Shown here: one piece after another, positions 47,628 through 56,798 of the stretch
Position numbering within the stretch: position 1 is the stretch's first letter
Layout: each line of letters begins with the position of its first letter
NCBI RefSeq assembly: GCF_041102775.1
Contig: NZ_JBGCUO010000001.1
Span: 868,001-932,000 of the forward strand
Length of the DNA stretch: 64,000 nt
DNA from: Alcanivorax sp. REN37
Lineage (GTDB): Bacteria; Pseudomonadota; Gammaproteobacteria; Pseudomonadales; Alcanivoracaceae
Reading direction: 5' to 3'
Made by a program: the position numbers and the translations under genes
The notes under the pieces: generated by a model
The model's database searches: none
What the model saw: only the letters and a program-made list of their open reading frames with translations
Told to the model about the DNA's origin: nothing

Positions 47628-50129
47628 ATGAGTACTTTGCCGTTATGGCGGCTGTGGCCGCTGGCCACTTTGCTGCTGGTCGCCTGTGGCGACGATCGCA
47701 CTGCACTGGCCACCGGTGTGGATGACCGACCACAAACCTGTTTTTGGCATGATCTTGGCACCGGCTTGCCGGGCACGTCCGGCGGTCAGGATCCGCTGGG
47801 TCATTATTGGAGCGCACATTTCAACTGGTGGCCCGGCGCTGAGCTGGCATTGGTCGGTGCTATGGCTCCTGAGCTGTCACTGACCAGCTACGTTGAAGGC
47901 CGGCCCGACCACCGTCTGAACGCTGCTGAGCTGGTGCCGCTGGCCGGCGCCGGTGGTCCGTTCGCGTTGCCTGCTGGCGCAGCTGAAGTGCCGATGTACC
48001 GTGTGCCGTTGATGCTTGGCCCGGTACCGGACCGCCCCGATCAAAACGTGCTTTACGCCCAGCCTGGCGCCAACGGACAGGTGGTACTGCTCTACCGTGC
48101 CTCGGTGCAAACCGGCGGCGCTACACCGCCACCGAAGATGACGGTGGCAGGCATCGGTGGCGACTTAGCTTGCAGTTGGCTCAAAGCAGAGTTGAAGGCG
48201 CCGCAATGGGCGGCGCCAGTTGATCCCGGTCCCGACCCCGGTCCCGACCCTGGTCCCGACCCTGGTCCAGATCCCGGTCCCGATCCTGGTCCCGACCCGG
48301 GTCCAGATCCCGGTCCAGACCCCGGTCCAGATCCTGGTCCCGACCCGGGTCCAGATCCCGGTCCAGACCCCGGTCCAGATCCTGGTCCCGACCCGGGTCC
48401 AGATCCCGGTCCAGACCCCGGTCCAGATCCTGGTCCCGACCCGGGTCCAGATCCCGGTCCAGACCCCGGTCCAGATCCTGGTCCCGACCCTGGTCCAGAT
48501 CCCGGTCCCGATCCTGGTCCCGACCCTGGTCCAGATCCCGGTCCAGACCCCGGTCCAGATCCTGGTCCCGACCCTGGTCCAGATCCCGGTCCAGATCCTG
48601 GTCCCGACCCTGGTCCAGATCCTGGTCCAGATCCCGGTCCAGACCCCGGTCCCGAGCCTGGTCCCGACCCTGGTCCAGATCCCGGTCCCGAGCCTGGTCC
48701 CGACCCTGGTCCAGATCCCGGTCCCGAGCCTGGTCCCGACCCTGGTCCAGATCCCGGTCCAGATCCCGGTCCAGACCCTGGTCCGGATCCTGGTCCGGAT
48801 CCTGGTCCCGACCCTGGTCCGGATCCCGGTCCCGACCCCGGCCCCGGCCCCGGCCCCGGCCCCGGCCCCGATCCGGCGCCCCAAACCTGTTTCTGGTACG
48901 GGCCTGGCACGGACGCTGAGGAGGAAGAGGAAAGCGCTAGCCCGCCGGACAAGCACGCCCGGTATTGGGCCGCTCACTTCCGTTTGCCGGCACAGCGGGA
49001 AGTGGCGCTTGAGGGTGACTTCCCGGCGGCCCGCGCGCTGTCGCTGACCAGCTATGTGGATGGCCGTGAATACCATGCCCTGCAGGACACCGACATTGCG
49101 CCCTTGCCTGGCGCGGTCAATCCGTTTGTGGCGTTGGCGGCTAACCAAGCGGATGACGAGCCGTCGGCGTCCATGGCGTACCGGGTGCATGTAGTCGCGG
49201 GTCCTAAACCGGAGACGGCGGCGGCCAACACGCTTTACGTCGAGCCCGGCGCGGAGGGTGAGGTCGTGGTGATCTACCGTATTTACCTGCCCAGCGATGA
49301 GGCGTTTGATGACGCCGAACTGCCGCCGGAAGTACGGGTGGACGGCCTCGGTGGCGAGCAGGCGTGCGCGCAGTTAAATGCCCAGCTAAAACCGCCGGCC
49401 GGTGAGTTGATCAGTGTGGCGCAGTACAGCGCACTGCGCGGCATGCCCAGCCCGGCCAGCAATCCGCCGCGCTTCCGTGCAGCGTTCAATCCGCAGGTGA
49501 ACCTGCTGTGCGCGTTTGCCGGGCAGGCGGAGCACTGTCGCGATGGAGACCGGCCGCCCCGTTTGGATGGGCTGTACGCCACTTCTCACAACCAGTACGC
49601 CTACACCCACCTGGATCGAGGGTTGGGGCCAGTGGTTGTGCTCTATGGGCGCTTGCCCCGCACACCGTCCAATACGCCCAAGGGGACGCCATTGGAGATG
49701 CGCTATTGGTCCTTGTGCCAAAGCGAGTTTTTCTCGCTGACGGTGGCGGATTGCCTGCACGATGGTCAGCTGCATTTGGATCAAGACGATCACTATGTGG
49801 TGGTCACCAGCCTGCCGGAGGACCGGCCGGCTAATGCCAGCGCCGAGTGCGGCGTCAATTACTTGGCATGGCCGCAACATGGCGATGGTTTTGGCGTGGC
49901 GGCGCCGCTGGGGCAGGACGATCCTGAGCGCGGCTTCGTGGTAATGCGTAACCTACTGACTGCGCCGGACTTCGCGCACGCGATTTACCGCACCGAGCGC
50001 CAAGGCGATGAAGCTGATGTGATGGGGGAGTATTTGCCGCAAGCGCGCTATCTGGAGCGCGGAGTGTTTGAGAGTCTGGTGGGCTGCGAGGGGGCGCCAT
50101 ACCAAGCGCTGTCGGCGCAACTGCGCTAG
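47628..50129 (+). CDS. Lipoprotein with duplicated domain joined by an Asp/Glu-Pro-Gly-Pro repeat linker
   Basis: 833 residues. A signal peptide with lipobox LLVAC (Cys near 20) predicts an outer-membrane or surface lipoprotein. Residues ~35-190 (QTCFWHDLGTG, LSLTSYVEGR, NVLYAQPGANGQVVLLYR, LACSWLKAELK) are repeated at ~420-590 (QTCFWYGPGTD, LSLTSYVDGR, NTLYVEPGAEGEVVVIYR, QACAQLNAQLK). Between them lie ~216 residues of D/E-P-G-P repeat. A C-terminal ~240-residue domain follows (MRYWSLCQSEFF, DDHYVVVTS, ECGVNYLAWP). The domains resemble an uncharacterised exported family where one N-domain precedes one C-domain. Start ATG 47628 has GGGGGA upstream. Function unknown; adhesion or surface display is only a guess. 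Confidence 0.8.
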   Translation: MSTLPLWRLWPLATLLLVACGDDRTALATGVDDRPQTCFWHDLGTGLPGTSGGQDPLGHYWSAHFNWWPGAELALVGAMAPELSLTSYVEGRPDHRLNAAELVPLAGAGGPFALPAGAAEVPMYRVPLMLGPVPDRPDQNVLYAQPGANGQVVLLYRASVQTGGATPPPKMTVAGIGGDLACSWLKAELKAPQWAAPVDPGPDPGPDPGPDPGPDPGPDPGPDPGPDPGPDPGPDPGPDPGPDPGPDPGPDPGPDPGPDPGPDPGPDPGPDPGPDPGPDPGPDPGPDPGPDPGPDPGPDPGPDPGPDPGPDPGPDPGPDPGPDPGPDPGPDPGPDPGPDPGPEPGPDPGPDPGPEPGPDPGPDPGPEPGPDPGPDPGPDPGPDPGPDPGPDPGPDPGPDPGPDPGPGPGPGPGPDPAPQTCFWYGPGTDAEEEEESASPPDKHARYWAAHFRLPAQREVALEGDFPAARALSLTSYVDGREYHALQDTDIAPLPGAVNPFVALAANQADDEPSASMAYRVHVVAGPKPETAAANTLYVEPGAEGEVVVIYRIYLPSDEAFDDAELPPEVRVDGLGGEQACAQLNAQLKPPAGELISVAQYSALRGMPSPASNPPRFRAAFNPQVNLLCAFAGQAEHCRDGDRPPRLDGLYATSHNQYAYTHLDRGLGPVVVLYGRLPRTPSNTPKGTPLEMRYWSLCQSEFFSLTVADCLHDGQLHLDQDDHYVVVTSLPEDRPANASAECGVNYLAWPQHGDGFGVAAPLGQDDPERGFVVMRNLLTAPDFAHAIYRTERQGDEADVMGEYLPQARYLERGVFESLVGCEGAPYQALSAQLR
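48222..48869 (+). repeat. 12-bp tandem repeat array encoding about 51 Asp/Glu-Pro-Gly-Pro units
   Basis: In-frame array of GAY-CCN-GGT-CCN units with a purely GP end (48837-48869). Higher-order periods are visible: a 48-nt unit repeated four times without change (starting at 48294, 48342, 48390 and 48438), and a 36-nt unit containing GAG (Glu) repeated three times around 48650-48750. This pattern indicates recent expansion. Confidence 0.95.
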
Positions 50130-50143
50130 TCGGCAGCCGGCAT

Positions 50144-50179
50144 AAAAAAAGGGCTGAACCCTGCGGTTCAGCCCTTTTT
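50144..50179. terminator. Bidirectional intrinsic terminator between the lipoprotein gene and tRNA-Met
   Basis: AAAAAGGGCTGAACC pairs with GGTTCAGCCCTTTTT across a 4-nt loop. Runs of A and T on the two sides give U-tracts on both strands, serving both the lipoprotein gene and the tRNA transcript. Confidence 0.93.
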
Positions 50180-50184
50180 CGATA

Positions 50185-50261
50185 TGGTGGCTACGGGTGG
50201 ATTTGAACCACCGACCCCAGCATTATGAGTGCTGTGCTCTAACCAACTGAGCTACGTAGCC
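50185..50261 (-). tRNA. tRNA-Met (CAT), elongator
   Basis: 77 nt including an encoded CCA. The acceptor stem is GGCTACG paired with CGTAGCC. D-arm AGCTCAGTTGGTTAGAGC, anticodon loop CTCATAA with CAT, and T-arm GGTTCAAATCC are all complete. The 5' GGCTACG matches elongator rather than initiator tRNA-Met. A terminator follows immediately. Confidence 0.97.
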
Positions 50262-50387
50262 TTGATCGAGGCCGCGCATTTTCGATGAGCGTCGCGGCAC
50301 TGTCAAGCATTGAGCGCCCTGGTGTCTGCCAAGACATCTGCAAGGGTCCACTCGGTGACCGGTTCCGCCCCCCTTGTTTACCAGGTT

Positions 50388-51263
50388 TCAGCGGTCTTTG
50401 TCCGCACGGCCAGCCTGATTGTCGCGGTGCGGTTCTGCAGGCTCTGCCTCGGCGGGCGGCGCTGACTTGATGCGCAGTGGAGCACCGCTGCGAACCACTT
50501 CCGGGGCCGCTCCCCGGCGCGTGGCCTGGATCAGCCGGGCGCTGAGCGCACCTTCCGGCAGCGCGGCGAGGAAGCGTCGCGGCATGTGGCGTAACTGTGC
50601 TTGGGGATTGAGGCGGTTGGGATTGAAGGTACTGCTGAAATAGCGCTCCCACATCGGATCGCCTTCGCCGGCAGCGCCGCGTGCAGCGGAGGCCCAATCT
50701 GGCGGGCACTGTGCCAGCCAATGCACCTGCTCGCCATCACCGTGCAAGGCACCGTCGTCCGGGGTGGCCAGCAGCCAGCGGCGACGACCAAGGCGGCCGT
50801 GAAAGTGGTCGCCGACCCAGCGCAGTATTTGATGGCGTGGTTGGTGCCAGCCGATCAGGTCCAGCGGCAGGCCGTCGGGAGCGGGCTGGAAGCGCACAAA
50901 GGCGTGCATGTGGTGCACCTCGCGCCGCACCGCGGTGAGGCGCTGCACCAGCTGGCTGCCATCGGCATCGCCCGCCAACATGGCACTGCGGTCACCTTCG
51001 GCGACGCGCCATAGCACCCGGTAGAGCAAATTCCAGCGCTGTTCGATGCGGCAGGCGGCGGCGCGCTCCAGCTGTGCTAACAGTGTTTTGGGCACCCGCG
51101 GACCAGCGCGCACCGGCGCCGGCAAGTTGCCGCCGTCGCTGAGCAGGCTGGGCTGCGCGGCATCGTCCCAATGCACTTGGTGCGGCGGCAGCTGCGCGCG
51201 GTACAGCGCCCGCGCCTGATCGCGCCAAGCGTTGAAATCAGCGGCGTGGCCGGTCCAGCTCAT
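50388..51263 (-). CDS. DUF4130 protein, partner of the radical SAM protein (TIGR03915 type)
   Basis: 291 residues starting MSWTGHAADF. The family core is ERYFSSTFNPNRLNPQAQLRHMPRRF, seen as YFSSTFNPNRLNPQ and HMPRRFL. These proteins occur almost always next to the radical SAM protein and sometimes fused to the uracil-DNA glycosylase UdgX, so a nucleic-acid repair or modification role is proposed. No UdgX domain is present here. The C-terminal ~40 residues are Arg/Glu/Pro-rich. Confidence 0.82.
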   Translation of the reverse strand: MSWTGHAADFNAWRDQARALYRAQLPPHQVHWDDAAQPSLLSDGGNLPAPVRAGPRVPKTLLAQLERAAACRIEQRWNLLYRVLWRVAEGDRSAMLAGDADGSQLVQRLTAVRREVHHMHAFVRFQPAPDGLPLDLIGWHQPRHQILRWVGDHFHGRLGRRRWLLATPDDGALHGDGEQVHWLAQCPPDWASAARGAAGEGDPMWERYFSSTFNPNRLNPQAQLRHMPRRFLAALPEGALSARLIQATRRGAAPEVVRSGAPLRIKSAPPAEAEPAEPHRDNQAGRADKDR

Positions 51264-51327
51264 CGGTCGGCACTGGCCGAGTGGTGCGTCGCTGGCCTGG
51301 GCGGCAATGCTGTCACCGGTGCGAGAC

Positions 51328-52563
51328 TCATCCCCACAGCCCCAGTTGTTCTGGCACCGGGTCTCGCAGTTGCCGTGCCAAGCGTGCCGACTCCGGTTCG
51401 GCCCTCGAAGGCCGGTAATCGCGGGTGACAATGAATGGCTGCGCTTTGCGTACCACGCAGCGCAGTCGCACCAGATCATCGAAACACACCGCCCGTCGCC
51501 TGCGCAGCATCACTAGGCGCTGGGCGCTGCGCAGGCCAATACCGGGCACGCGCGCAATCAGCTGTTCGGGAGCAAGGTTGAGGTCCACCGGGAACTGGTC
51601 GCGGTGGTTGAGCGCCCAGGCCAGTTTTGGGTCTAGATCCAGTGCCAGCGTGGTGGTGCCGGCCAGCAATTCACCCGCGCCGAAGCCGTACAGACGGATG
51701 AGATGGTCAGCTTGGTAGAGACGGTGTTCGCGCAGCAGCGGTGGCGGTTGGTGCGGCACGGTGCCGGGGGCGCCGGGGATCGGGCTGTAGGCCGAGTAGT
51801 ACACGCGCCGCAACTTGAAGCGCTGATACAGGTTTTCGGCGGTGGTCAGCACCTGCGCATCGCTGCTGTCGTCGGCACCGACGATCATTTGCGTGCTCTG
51901 GCCAGCGGGTGCCAAGCGTGCCGGTTTACGGCCGCTGAAGCTGGGGGTGGCGTGGCGGTGGGTTTCGCCGGCTTGGTGAATGACCCCCATGGCCGAATGA
52001 ATGGTGGACAGGCTTTTCTCTGGTGCCAGTCGCTGCAGTCCTTCCTGCCGCGGCAGCTCGATATTGACGCTGACGCGATCGGCATAGCGGCCAGCGGCGG
52101 CCACCAGCGCTGGGTCCGCCTCGGGGATGGTCTTCAGGTGGATGTAACCGCGGAACTGGTGTTGCTCGCGCAAACTGCGCGCCACTGCCACCAGTTGCTC
52201 CATGGTGTAATCCGGCGAGCGGATGATGCCGGAACTGAGGAACAGCCCACTGACGTAATTGCGCTGGTAGAAGTCCAGCGTCAGCCGCACCACTTCATCG
52301 ACGCTGAAGCGGGCGCGGGGCACATCGCTGCTGCGGCGGTTGATGCAGTACTGGCAGTCATACAGGCAGAAATTGGTCAGCAGGATCTTGAGTAACGCCA
52401 CGCAGCGGCCGTCCGGCGTGTAGCTGTGGCAGATGCCGCCGCCGGTGGACGCACCGAGGCCCTCGCGGTTGCGCGAGTTGCGCTTCGGCGCCGCGCTGCT
52501 GGCGCAGGAGGCGTCGTACTTGGCGGCATCGGCCAGCAACGAGAGTTTGGCGATCAGCTCCAT
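51328..52563 (-). CDS. Putative DNA modification/repair radical SAM protein (TIGR03916 type)
   Basis: 411 residues starting MELIAKLSLLADAAKYDASC. The [4Fe-4S] CX3CX2C motif is CLYDCQYC at about 64-71, followed by SGLFLSSGI and a TIM-barrel. The C-terminus has a helix-hairpin-helix (ARVPGIGLRSAQRLV), consistent with DNA binding. It is 64 nt upstream of its DUF4130 partner. The reaction is unknown. Confidence 0.88.
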   Translation of the reverse strand: MELIAKLSLLADAAKYDASCASSAAPKRNSRNREGLGASTGGGICHSYTPDGRCVALLKILLTNFCLYDCQYCINRRSSDVPRARFSVDEVVRLTLDFYQRNYVSGLFLSSGIIRSPDYTMEQLVAVARSLREQHQFRGYIHLKTIPEADPALVAAAGRYADRVSVNIELPRQEGLQRLAPEKSLSTIHSAMGVIHQAGETHRHATPSFSGRKPARLAPAGQSTQMIVGADDSSDAQVLTTAENLYQRFKLRRVYYSAYSPIPGAPGTVPHQPPPLLREHRLYQADHLIRLYGFGAGELLAGTTTLALDLDPKLAWALNHRDQFPVDLNLAPEQLIARVPGIGLRSAQRLVMLRRRRAVCFDDLVRLRCVVRKAQPFIVTRDYRPSRAEPESARLARQLRDPVPEQLGLWG

Positions 52564-52661
52564 GGTTCCAAATTCACTGTCCAAAAGGTCAGTATTGGAT
52601 GATACGGAGAAGCGGGGCGCCGGGTAAAGCGGTATGGCGAAACAGGTACGGTGGTGCGGGC

Positions 52662-52698
52662 ACGGGGCCTGTTTTTGTGCCGACAACACAGGCCCCGT
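52662..52698 (-). terminator. Hairpin after the alkyl-sulfatase-like gene
   Basis: ACGGGGCCTGT pairs with ACAGGCCCCGT (11 bp) across a 15-nt loop, 4 nt past the stop at 52703. It has no U-tract on the minus strand. Confidence 0.4.
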
Positions 52699-52702
52699 TC
52701 GG

Positions 52703-54418
52703 TCACTGCATCGGGTCGAACAAGCGCAGGAAACCCACCAGCTCTGCCAGCGATCCCTGTAGCCGCACATCGCTGCGCAGGAAAGCGACGCCGGGGTTGC
52801 GCAGTTGGGCACTGACCTCCTTCCACAGCCAGGCCGGCAACGCAAGGCGGATGTCCGCCCGCTCGGTGCGGCCTTCCTTCACGACCAGCACGCCATTGCG
52901 CAGCGTTAGGTGCCAGGCCTCGCCTGAGTCGGTGAATTCGAACGCCACCGTCAGCTGGCGCTGCCCGGCGCGTTCAGCGTTCAGCGACACCCGCATCGAG
53001 GTGAACAATTGCGCCAGCGGGATGCTGTGCACGGTGGCCGCCTCCACCGGCGTGCGCACCCCGGGTTGCAAACCGTTGAGCACTTCTTCCGCTTGGGTCA
53101 GATAGTAGTGGCGGGCGTTGGCATTTTGGCTCTGCTCGCCGAGCCGGGTCAGCGCGTGCGCGTGCCAGTTGCGGACCTGTTGATCCTGTTGATTCAAATC
53201 GTTGAGCGCGCGCGCCAGCTGCAAGGCCCAGCTCCATTGCTGCGCGGCAATTGCATCGCCCAGCGCCTGCTTGAGGGGGGTGTCGCGCTCGGCCAACTGC
53301 GCCAGCAAGGCGGAGCGTTCTGCTGGCGGCAACGGTGCCAGATCAGTGGCATCGCCGCTGAACCAACCCAAGTAGCCGTCGAAGATGGCGCGCACCGACC
53401 AGTCCACCTGACCGTAGAACGGTTGCAAGTAAGGTGACGCGGCCAGCTGCGGCGGCAGCTGCACCTGCTCAACGATGCGTTCTGGAGTGAGGCCACGGTT
53501 CATCCAGTACACCGTTTGGTCGTGCACATATTGCATCGCATCGCGGTAGTCGGTGAGCGCGCTACGGATCGCCTCGGCGCCGTGCAGTGGCCGGCCGTGG
53601 GACGGCACCAAGTGCTCGATTGGGAATTCCAGCATGTGGTCGATGCTGGCCACCCACTGGTCGACGTCGCGCGGGTGAGTGCCGCGCAGCGTGTAGAGGT
53701 TGGGGAAGGCGCGGTAGAAGTTGTCGCCCGGTAGCAGCGTGCGCTGCTGCGGCAGCCACACGAACAGTTGGTCGTCGGTTTCGCCGGGGGCGTGGTGCAG
53801 TTCCAGCGTCAGTCCTGCCACCTGCACCACGCGCTGTCGGTCCACGGTTTCGGTGGGCAGGCGCAGATCCACGTGGCGTTCGGCGTTGATGCCGAGGAAG
53901 GGGCCGATGCCGGCGTTTTCCAGCGCACTGCCTTCCAAGTGGCTGCCGAACATGCGCGCCGAACGCACCGCCATCACGGGCCGGATCACATTGACGATGT
54001 CATGGATATAGCGCGCCGTGGAGCGGTGGGCGTACACCGGCACCTGGCCGTCGGGGTCGAAGGCGCCGGCGCCAAAGATATGGTCGACGTGGTTATGGGT
54101 ATAGACGATGGCGGCCAGCGGCTTGTCGGTGACGGTGCGAAACGCTGCCAGTGCCTCGGCAGCTTGCTCCCGGGTTTCCAGCGTGTCGACCACGACGATG
54201 CCGTCGCCGCCTTCCAGCAGGATGCTGTTGGCAAGGCCGAAGCCCACCGCCACATGCACGCCCTCGGTGACATGGATTAGCTCGCGGCGGAATTCGGCGC
54301 TGTGAGCGGCCAGTTCGGCTTGGGCTGCGGCGTTGGCGGACGGCGCCGGGGCGCCGTCCGAACACGCGCTTAGGGCACCGGCGAGCAGTACCAGCGAGGT
54401 TATCAAACGAGCGGTCAT
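52703..54418 (-). CDS. Alkyl-sulfatase-like metallo-beta-lactamase lipoprotein
   Basis: 571 residues with a lipobox (LSAC), so membrane-anchored. The metallo-beta-lactamase domain has YTHNHVDHIFGAGAF and further ligands in HHAPGETDDQ and PSHGRP. A dimerisation helical domain and a C-terminal SCP2-like lipid-binding domain follow (to the end, LVGFLRLFD). This is the SdsA1/Pisa1-type layout of enzymes that cleave sulfate from alkyl sulfates. ATG 54418 has GAGGAG 6 nt upstream. It is downstream of the propeller gene by 20 nt. Confidence 0.85.
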   Translation of the reverse strand: MTARLITSLVLLAGALSACSDGAPAPSANAAAQAELAAHSAEFRRELIHVTEGVHVAVGFGLANSILLEGGDGIVVVDTLETREQAAEALAAFRTVTDKPLAAIVYTHNHVDHIFGAGAFDPDGQVPVYAHRSTARYIHDIVNVIRPVMAVRSARMFGSHLEGSALENAGIGPFLGINAERHVDLRLPTETVDRQRVVQVAGLTLELHHAPGETDDQLFVWLPQQRTLLPGDNFYRAFPNLYTLRGTHPRDVDQWVASIDHMLEFPIEHLVPSHGRPLHGAEAIRSALTDYRDAMQYVHDQTVYWMNRGLTPERIVEQVQLPPQLAASPYLQPFYGQVDWSVRAIFDGYLGWFSGDATDLAPLPPAERSALLAQLAERDTPLKQALGDAIAAQQWSWALQLARALNDLNQQDQQVRNWHAHALTRLGEQSQNANARHYYLTQAEEVLNGLQPGVRTPVEAATVHSIPLAQLFTSMRVSLNAERAGQRQLTVAFEFTDSGEAWHLTLRNGVLVVKEGRTERADIRLALPAWLWKEVSAQLRNPGVAFLRSDVRLQGSLAELVGFLRLFDPMQ

Positions 54419-54438
54419 GGTGTGCTCCTCAATGGCCA

Positions 54439-56718
54439 TCACAGCGCCGCCAATGCGGCCAGCGCATCAGCCAGATGCTGGCGCGCCAGCGCGTCGGCGA
54501 GGTCGACTTGCAGCTGCTGGTAGCGCGCCGCGTCAGCGCCCAACTCGCCGAGTTGCTCACCCACCGCCAAAGCGTCCGGCAGCTGTGCCAGCAAGAGGCT
54601 GACCTGATTGAAGTTGGCGTCCACGGCATCGCTGTGCCAGCCTGGATCAGCGGCGCTATCGCGGTGGTTCTCCAACCGCAGCGTCATCGCGCGCAGCAAA
54701 TCATCGACCATGCGCCGCCATTGATGACTGGCGGTGGACAGCCCGAAGCGGGTGATGCCGCCGTAAGCGCGATAGCCGAACTCGGCGAAGCTCTCCAGCT
54801 GCAAGGTGGTGCCCGCGCGTTGGATCAGTGCATCTGACAGCACACGGCGGATCGGCGAGTTGCCCATGTATAGATCACCACTGTTGGCCGAGGACATCAC
54901 CGCCACACTCTCTTCCAGCGCTGGTGTGCTGTGCAGCACGCTGCCATCGGCGCGGTCCAGTACCACCTGCGCCAGTTGGAATGGCAATACCCGGCCGGGG
55001 CCGGCCTCCCAGCCGAAACCGGCCTGGGCCACAATGCCATTGGCGGTGACACCGGCGAGCACCATGTTGGCGGTGTCGGTGCGGTAGCTGAATTGGCTGT
55101 TACCCTGACCGCGCATTACCAGTGTCAGCAAGGCGCCGAGCCGCTGGTGCAGTGCGGTACTGGCGCTACCGTCAGTCAGTGGACTCAGGTCAAACACGCC
55201 GGGCAGGTTGCTGCGCCACGCCGGCTGGCCGCACTGCTGGCCATCGCCAGCGCAGTGGCCTTGATCAAACCACTTGATGATGTGAGTGCCGGTAGCGGCG
55301 TAGATTTCCTGGCGCTCATCGTCCACCGCGATCGAGCCCACCACCTGTCCAGCGTGCGTGTCGGCCTCCCAGATGCGCTGGCCGGTGGCCGCGTTGACAG
55401 CGATCACCAGTCCGGCGTCATCAGCTACGTAAATACGATCGCCGGTGGCGTTCAGGGCCGGTGTCGACGCGCTGCCGCCGTCGAAATGCTGCTGCCACTG
55501 GACATTAAATTGCAGCAAGCCGTCACTGTTGGTGCTGACTGCCAGTCCGTACAGCGCGCCTTTTTCGGACACACCGTCCCGGTAGCCGTCGGCCTCATCC
55601 GGCGCGGTGCTGGCAATCACTACTTGGCCGGTGACTGGGTGGATGCTGAAGTAGTTGGCCACTTCCACATCGCCGCCGAGGATCAGGTTGGTGATATCGG
55701 CAAAGCTCTGCAGATCGTTGAACAGGTGGCCGATAATGCCTTCCAGCTCAGCCATGAACAGTTCCGGCTTCACTTCGATCGGCGGCCGCGGCGGCGGGCT
55801 GCCCGGCAGCTGATAGGCGGTCGGTGTGAGCAGCCGGCCGTCGGCCAGCGCATGGCCGACCACCGCGCCGTTGCCGAACACGGTCAGGATGCTGCCGGTG
55901 GCGGGGTGGTAGTTGGCGCCGAACGAACGCGACAGTACGGTGCTGCGGCCAGGATCACGCGGCAGTCCGGTGGGCGTGGCCCACAACAGGTTGCCGTGGC
56001 TGTCCACCGCCATGACTTGGTCGAAGCTGGCAGCAATGATGATGTGCTCACCCGGTTGCTGCGGATGATTGAGAATAATAGGTGCACCGCCTTGGCCGAA
56101 CTGCCGTCCGCCCATGGCCCACAGCCGGGCACCCGTGCGGCCATCGAATTTCACCAGCCACACGTCTTCTTTAGGGTCAGTGGGCACGGCATAACCGTTG
56201 CCGGCGTCATCGAAGGTGGCGCCCTCCGGCAGGTACAACTCTGATTCTGCTACCCACGACGCTTGCATCGGCTGGGCGATAGCAGTGTGGACGGTGTCGC
56301 TGTTGACCGCGTCAGCGTGCAGGGTGCGGTAGGCGCCGCGTCCGCCCCAGACCGGGTCGGCCGGTGCCGCGAGCCGGGGGCCCTGCGGCTGCCACTGCGA
56401 CACCTGCGCTGGCGGTGTGACCACCGGCAGCAACAGCTCGTCCAGTACCGGGTGGATGCTGCTGCCGCGGGTGATCAGGTGTTGGCGCACAGCATCCGGG
56501 TGATGGTCGAGAGCAATGTGGTGTGCGAACTGCTCGCCCGCACCGGGCAGCACTAGCTGCGGCGGCACCGGCGTCGGCGCTGTCGTGCTGCGGTGCGAAG
56601 ACGAGGAGCCGCCGCAGGCACTGAGGGCCAGAGCGACGGCGGTGGCCAGCAACAGCGGGCGTAAACTCGGTTGGAAGGACGGCAAGCCGGACACGGTGAT
56701 TCTCCCCAAGTGGTCCAT
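54439..56718 (-). CDS. PQQ-like beta-propeller lipoprotein
   Basis: 759 residues with signal peptide and lipobox LSAC then GGSSSS. Repeated propeller blades of the PQQ/BamB type are visible (FDGRTGARLWAMGG, VDSHGNLLWATPTG, VNAATGQRIWEAD), suggesting a propeller of about seven blades. The ~150-residue helical C-terminus is unassigned. It is co-directional with the alkyl-sulfatase-like gene and divergent from the AraC gene. No cofactor ligands can be confirmed. Confidence 0.75.
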   Translation of the reverse strand: MDHLGRITVSGLPSFQPSLRPLLLATAVALALSACGGSSSSHRSTTAPTPVPPQLVLPGAGEQFAHHIALDHHPDAVRQHLITRGSSIHPVLDELLLPVVTPPAQVSQWQPQGPRLAAPADPVWGGRGAYRTLHADAVNSDTVHTAIAQPMQASWVAESELYLPEGATFDDAGNGYAVPTDPKEDVWLVKFDGRTGARLWAMGGRQFGQGGAPIILNHPQQPGEHIIIAASFDQVMAVDSHGNLLWATPTGLPRDPGRSTVLSRSFGANYHPATGSILTVFGNGAVVGHALADGRLLTPTAYQLPGSPPPRPPIEVKPELFMAELEGIIGHLFNDLQSFADITNLILGGDVEVANYFSIHPVTGQVVIASTAPDEADGYRDGVSEKGALYGLAVSTNSDGLLQFNVQWQQHFDGGSASTPALNATGDRIYVADDAGLVIAVNAATGQRIWEADTHAGQVVGSIAVDDERQEIYAATGTHIIKWFDQGHCAGDGQQCGQPAWRSNLPGVFDLSPLTDGSASTALHQRLGALLTLVMRGQGNSQFSYRTDTANMVLAGVTANGIVAQAGFGWEAGPGRVLPFQLAQVVLDRADGSVLHSTPALEESVAVMSSANSGDLYMGNSPIRRVLSDALIQRAGTTLQLESFAEFGYRAYGGITRFGLSTASHQWRRMVDDLLRAMTLRLENHRDSAADPGWHSDAVDANFNQVSLLLAQLPDALAVGEQLGELGADAARYQQLQVDLADALARQHLADALAALAAL

Positions 56719-56798
56719 AGTGGCCTCCGAGTCTGGATGGCGCCGTCGCTGAACTCTTGCTAGCGTTGGCCAAAAACTTGTGCAAAGTGGCCAACATC

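Noticed and set aside
48222-48869. Array looked at as a possible CRISPR or intergenic satellite
   Set aside because: The unit is 12 bp, continuous with no spacers, in frame and translated as D/E-P-G-P inside a lipoprotein.
48092-49190. Long antisense and alternate-frame ORFs (about 275-340 aa, Gly/Ser- or Thr/Arg-rich) through the repeat array
   Set aside because: They are a by-product of a stop-free 12-bp repeat read in other frames; they have no start signals or family features.
50185-50261. tRNA-Met as a possible integration site for the neighbouring lipoprotein gene
   Set aside because: No integrase and no duplicated tRNA 3' end was seen nearby.
51264-51479. N-terminal extension of the DUF4130 gene overlapping the radical SAM gene
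   Set aside because: The segment is a shadow of the radical SAM C-terminus; MSWTGHAADF gives the expected start.
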